Below are positions 59,787-64,000 of a DNA stretch of 64,000 nt, piece by piece. Origin of the DNA: Lumnitzera littorea (Eukaryota > Streptophyta > Magnoliopsida > Myrtales > Combretaceae). The stretch is from the NCBI GenBank assembly GCA_024138015.1, contig JAMXBB010000010.1, forward strand, positions 47,008,103 through 47,072,102, given 5' to 3'. The position numbers and the translations under genes were made by a program. The stretch's first letter is position 1. Every line of letters starts with the position of its first letter. Below the pieces are notes generated by a model, which did no database searches, was not told where the DNA came from, and saw only the letters and a program-made list of their open reading frames with translations.

Positions 59787-62700
59787 TGTCATGTCCTAAA
59801 CCAAGGAGTCATAATATCTTCGCTATGTAAATCACTCTAAACTAGAAGCTAGCCACTGTAGTCGCTAACATAGGTATAACTTACAGAGGTCTTTACCACT
59901 TTATAGCTTTAAGTCATCCAATTCGATACTTGTTTGCCATCAATATATGGCGCAACTTCTAAAATAAGCATTGAAAAAGATTCTATGGTATAAAAGTTTG
60001 ATAAGAAAACAAGTTTTATAAATAACTTGAAAAAATGACATAATAAGGATTTATGAAAATCTATAGATTTACAAAATATAGTGCCATTAACAATAATTAA
60101 AAATTAGAGGATCACTTGAAGAGATCCTATTAATTTTCCTAAGAGTTAGTAAAGTAAATAAACAAAATAGGAATCTAGCCAATTAGTCTTATATCTCACT
60201 TCTCAACCTCGTTCTCTATTCTTCTAGAACTAAGAGCAGTACTGGTGTATTTATTGGAAAACCTACAAAACAACTATAAGAGGAATGACAACTTATCAGT
60301 AAGTGGGATAGAAACAATAGTACATATCTAACATAGAGTAATGAGGGTTTTCAAGCAAGGTTTAATAGATGTAATGCAAGTAAGTTTAAGTGAATGTCAT
60401 CACACGATGTTGATCAGTCGTTGTGAGATCAGAGAAATTGCGCTCGATCTAATTCGGGTTTCAAGAAGTTTGATGCTACGTACTTTGCAAATTAGAATCA
60501 AACCAATGCTTGTGCAATGGAGAAACATGCTCCACTTGTGACTACATTCGAACTACGGTCCTTAACCTTGCCATGACCTCCTCTCTTGTCACTTAGTTCG
60601 ACTAAGGGTAGGGAAATGACTATTTTTGCTATCCTCATCAAAGGGTCCATGTTTAGCCTAAGAAACCTAGTTATTACCCTTAATGGGTGGTAATGCATGC
60701 TCGACTAGAAGCTAAGTTGAGTTTTAGTTAGATTGCTTTTAAAGTGATCAAGCAATTTCAAATAGTTCAATCAAGTAACATCATAAAGTAACAAATACAT
60801 AAAATCTAGCACTCTAAATAATAAAACATTATTTAAGCACACACGTTGTATACGCACAGGTAACTAACTTACAATCATAATCAAGATACATACTAAGGCC
60901 CATAAGTATCCTTAATAATACTTCAAAGTGCAGTAAAGCACTAATCTCACTTACTTGGACATGTAGCACTCAACAATCCTGATGGTTGATCTTATCCATT
61001 TCAATTGTTTTCTAAATAATTAATATAATCATTTTAGTTTTACTAAATATAAAGTTAAATAAGTTCATTTTAATAATTTAAGTGTGGTTATGACTTATCT
61101 CTAATGAGGGACGTAAGCTTTGTAATGAGTTCTAACTTGTTGCTGAAGTTTTTGAATGAGGTTTTGAAAGCTTACCTAATATTAAGTCTTGATCTCAAAA
61201 CCTTTTGATCAAGTCTTTGAGATTGTCCCAATTATACCCTTACTCTAACTTACTCTCTAAACTAGACTTTGAAGTCATTTTCACTAAGCTTTCACATTAA
61301 CCAATCCTTAAATCAAGTTTCGAAGCCATTCTGACCATATTTCTCTTGCCAAATACTTCCTAAACAAGTTTATGATGGGGGTACAATTAAGTCCCTCTTC
61401 TTATCCAACTTTCTAATCAGCTTTCTGAACTAAAAATTATGTCTCCTCTTTGTAGACCAACCCTCTAAAGATATCTTAGAAATGATTTAATCTAAGCCTT
61501 CTAAATCAGCCAATCTTCTAGTCAAGTCTCTTAAATCGATACAATTACCCTCCATTTACTAAACAACCACTTTAAGCGAGGCTTTAACATATTTAGAGTT
61601 AAAGTCCTTTCATCCACCAACCTTCTGAGTATGTCTCTAAAGTCATCACAACCATACTTCTTTTATCACACATTGTCCTATCCAAGACTCTAACATTATT
61701 ATATTCAAGATTCTTATACCTGTTAACCTTCTAATTAAGTATTTATACCAAGATTTTAAAGTCACCCTTTTATCGGATCAACCATCTAAAAAACTCTCTA
61801 TACAAAATCAAGTTATATGTTTACTTCTTGTGACTTGCCCTAACATGCTAATCTAGTTTACAAGTATGATAAAACATGATCATACGATAGGTTTAACATA
61901 TCCATGCTCACCATATGACTCAAACTTCCAAATCCTCATATTTTCACCATAGTGCATGTAATTCATAATTAATGATTTGTGTATAACTCAAATTCCAATC
62001 CATCCAACTGACTCCAAATTACTCTCCACCATGACATATGACACTAACAAGCTTCAGATCTATTTCATGTTGTTTACTATAGAGTTAATGGCGTGTAATT
62101 TTTGGAAAATAGTATTTTTTTATCAAATTCAAAAGCTTAAAAATTACAAAAAATCATAAAAAATATTTTTGGTTGAAATCTTTTTATAGGATTCATATAT
62201 GCAGTATAGAGAAGTTTTAGAAAAAGATTTGTTTCAAAATAATAACAATAAGGTTATTTAAAACTACTTCAAAAATTGTTTGATTTTGCACGATTTGTTA
62301 AAAAGGTTGTATATCTTTTCATAATTTTTGTGATATGATATTTCTCCTAAAAAATAGGTACAAAAATATTCTAGAATAAATTTTTTAAAAATTTTAGGAC
62401 CTGATTTAATTATTTTAGAAAATTTAAGAAAATTGCAAAAAATTTAGAGCTCACCAAAAACTGGCCTTGCAGCCACCAACGGCCACCACCACCATGTCGG
62501 TAGCCCTAGACATTACCCCAACTATTGGTTGATGCTAGTGGTTTGTTCCCAAGTCACATGCGGGTTCTTGCTCTACACTCGGTTTGCCTTGTTTTCTACT
62601 AATTTTTCCTATAATTTCTCCTTTCAAGTTTTTTAGCTCTACAAATTTTTTCCAGATATCTAAGATCCTAAGGAGCCTACAGAAAGGATTGGAGAATTTT

Positions 62701-63291
62701 TCCTAAGCTTACATGATGAAAATGGGGATTTTCTCTCTTACCCCCTTTTTATACCCTCAAAATGGATATTTCCAAGTGTCTTACCCATAATTATTTTTCC
62801 AACACCTATTCATAAAGTTGTGTATGCCTAAATCCAAGGAATCTAGGTTGTTTAAAAAATTTGTATTCATTTTTAATATTTTTCCTATTAATATTTAGTT
62901 AATTATGCATATTTTCGAGTATTTTAAGCATTTTCGAGTATATAATTATATATAATAGTCACACCCAAGGTACACATACTATTTTTATATGATATTTTAT
63001 TTCACTTTATAATTTTAGTGTCCAAATAATTTATTTCTAAAGTTCGATTAATTTTCATTACCTAATTTATGAATTTACAATGGATAAATTATAATATAAT
63101 ATAATTTAATAAAATTATCTATTTTTAGCTATAATAATATTATTTTTTTATACTTTTATATTTTGAGACTCACAAAGTATCATCGTCTAACTCCTAGGAT
63201 TCATATGTAAAATATCATCTTAGTTAGCTAATTTCCATGTACGCTTTAAATTATTCACTTAAAATAACTAAGTGAATTTATAAGGCTCACA
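59787..63291 (-). mobile_element. 3' LTR of a minus-strand LTR retrotransposon, family E
   Basis: Plus-strand ends are TGTCATGTCC and GGCTCACA; in the element's sense it runs TGTGAGCC to GGACATGACA, 3.5 kb. A polypurine tract abuts its right side. In the minus sense a canonical TATAAAAAGGGGG box lies about 540 bases from the LTR start (near 62,740-62,755), correctly placed for transcription start. The left flank is CAAAT; the partner flank and 5' LTR lie beyond the window. Short reading frames inside (for example at 60,341 and 60,498) are not recognised. Confidence 0.7.
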
Positions 63292-63312
63292 TTTCCACCC
63301 TCCTTTAGAAAA
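63292..63312 (-). other. Polypurine tract of family-E element
   Basis: The minus strand reads CTTTTCTAAAGGAGGGTGGA, followed by AA and then the LTR start TGTGAGCC. It is less pure than the family-B tract but in the right place. Confidence 0.6.
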
Positions 63313-64000
63313 GTTTTTTTCTTAAAACTTCAATTATCCACCTTACTTACATCACATTTAAATACGTCCATATACATTCACATTCCATTAAATAGGATTA
63401 AAGATGTATCACTAACTTAATCTCTAGAATAACCACATCTCAAACTTATAGTCTTTGAATTTATTTATCAAGTATCTGAATAAGTTGCTCTCCATCATAC
63501 AATCTTTTTATAGATCTATTAGCTTTATTGTTAATCAATTTAGCTTAAAGTTATCTCTTTATTGTACTTTCTCATACCTTATGTTTTGTTTTCTTGATTT
63601 TGGAGATTTGTTTATCCAGTATTTGCATAGATAATTCCTTTAGTATATAATTATATTCTAGGTCCATTGGTTTAACTCCTATACTATGTTTGAATTCTTC
63701 ATGAGTCTACTTACTATCACCCTATAATATACTTTATAATATTCTACCACACTCATAGGCAAAGTAAGTCTACATTTCATATTCATCTTTTCTTACCAAC
63801 ATCTTTAGGTATTTTCCTTATATCACCAATTCCCATTATTCGTATATTGTTCATTGGGTTTAGTTTAAGTATATAGATACAATAGATCCATAACTTACTT
63901 CTATGTTAATAAGTCCACAAAGTTCCATCATATCACTTGCTTATCTCATATTTGCTCATAACTTTTGAACTAAGTTCTAAAGTAGTATATTCGCTTGGCT
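63313..64000 (-). mobile_element. Interior of family-E element, continuing past the window
   Basis: AT-rich sequence next to the polypurine tract, similar in composition to the same position in the family-B element. No pol motif is readable in the 690 bases visible, so the element may also be coding-less at its 3' end. Confidence 0.45.

Overview
This is nuclear DNA of a flowering plant, probably a woody eudicot. It is very AT-rich, its genes have spliced GT-AG exons with the classic six-exon plant laccase layout, and most of the rest is plant retrotransposon LTR sequence. I cannot name the species.

Only two genes can be supported, and they are a tandem pair on the minus strand. The first (28,629-32,267) is a complete laccase: six exons, 559 residues, all copper ligands present. 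The second (48,503-52,084) is a close paralogue with the same six exons, but a 14-base deletion in exon 5 shifts the frame and puts a stop before both type-1 copper motifs, so it is called a pseudogene. Both keep a promoter-proximal block with CCAAT, TATA and W-box/TGACGT motifs. Both also carry a microRNA397-like target site in exon 5, which is better matched in the intact gene.

The rest is layered transposons. 1-2,270 is the decayed 3' half of a LINE. Three solo LTRs of about 3.8 kb (family A) lie at 3,242-7,043, 8,798-12,535 and, inverted, 23,407-27,232; each has a 5-bp target duplication. The inverted copy sits inside another LTR (family D, 22,478-27,532). A second large-LTR family (C) with an internal TA-rich block occurs at 12,981, 16,822, 17,915 and 42,538; the 474-base assembly gap lies in one of these TA blocks.

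Most of the 16 kb between the two laccases is one minus-strand non-autonomous LTR retrotransposon (family B, 34,415-46,851). It has two LTRs, a primer-binding site, a polypurine tract and a degenerate 5-bp target duplication, but no gag or pol that I can read. It contains a tRNA-derived SINE in its interior and a solo family-C LTR with a perfect CTCGA duplication in its 5' LTR. Upstream of the second laccase lie a direct-repeat-bounded element (53,553-56,439), a small GC-richer segment bounded by a near-perfect inverted repeat (57,694-57,940) and, from 59,787 to the window end, the 3' LTR and start of the interior of another minus-strand element (family E).

I found no new multi-gene system. 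The observations most worth following are the laccase frameshift with its weakened microRNA site, the shared promoter block, the coding-less family-B element, the inverted-repeat-bounded segment and a templated 21-base filler insertion.
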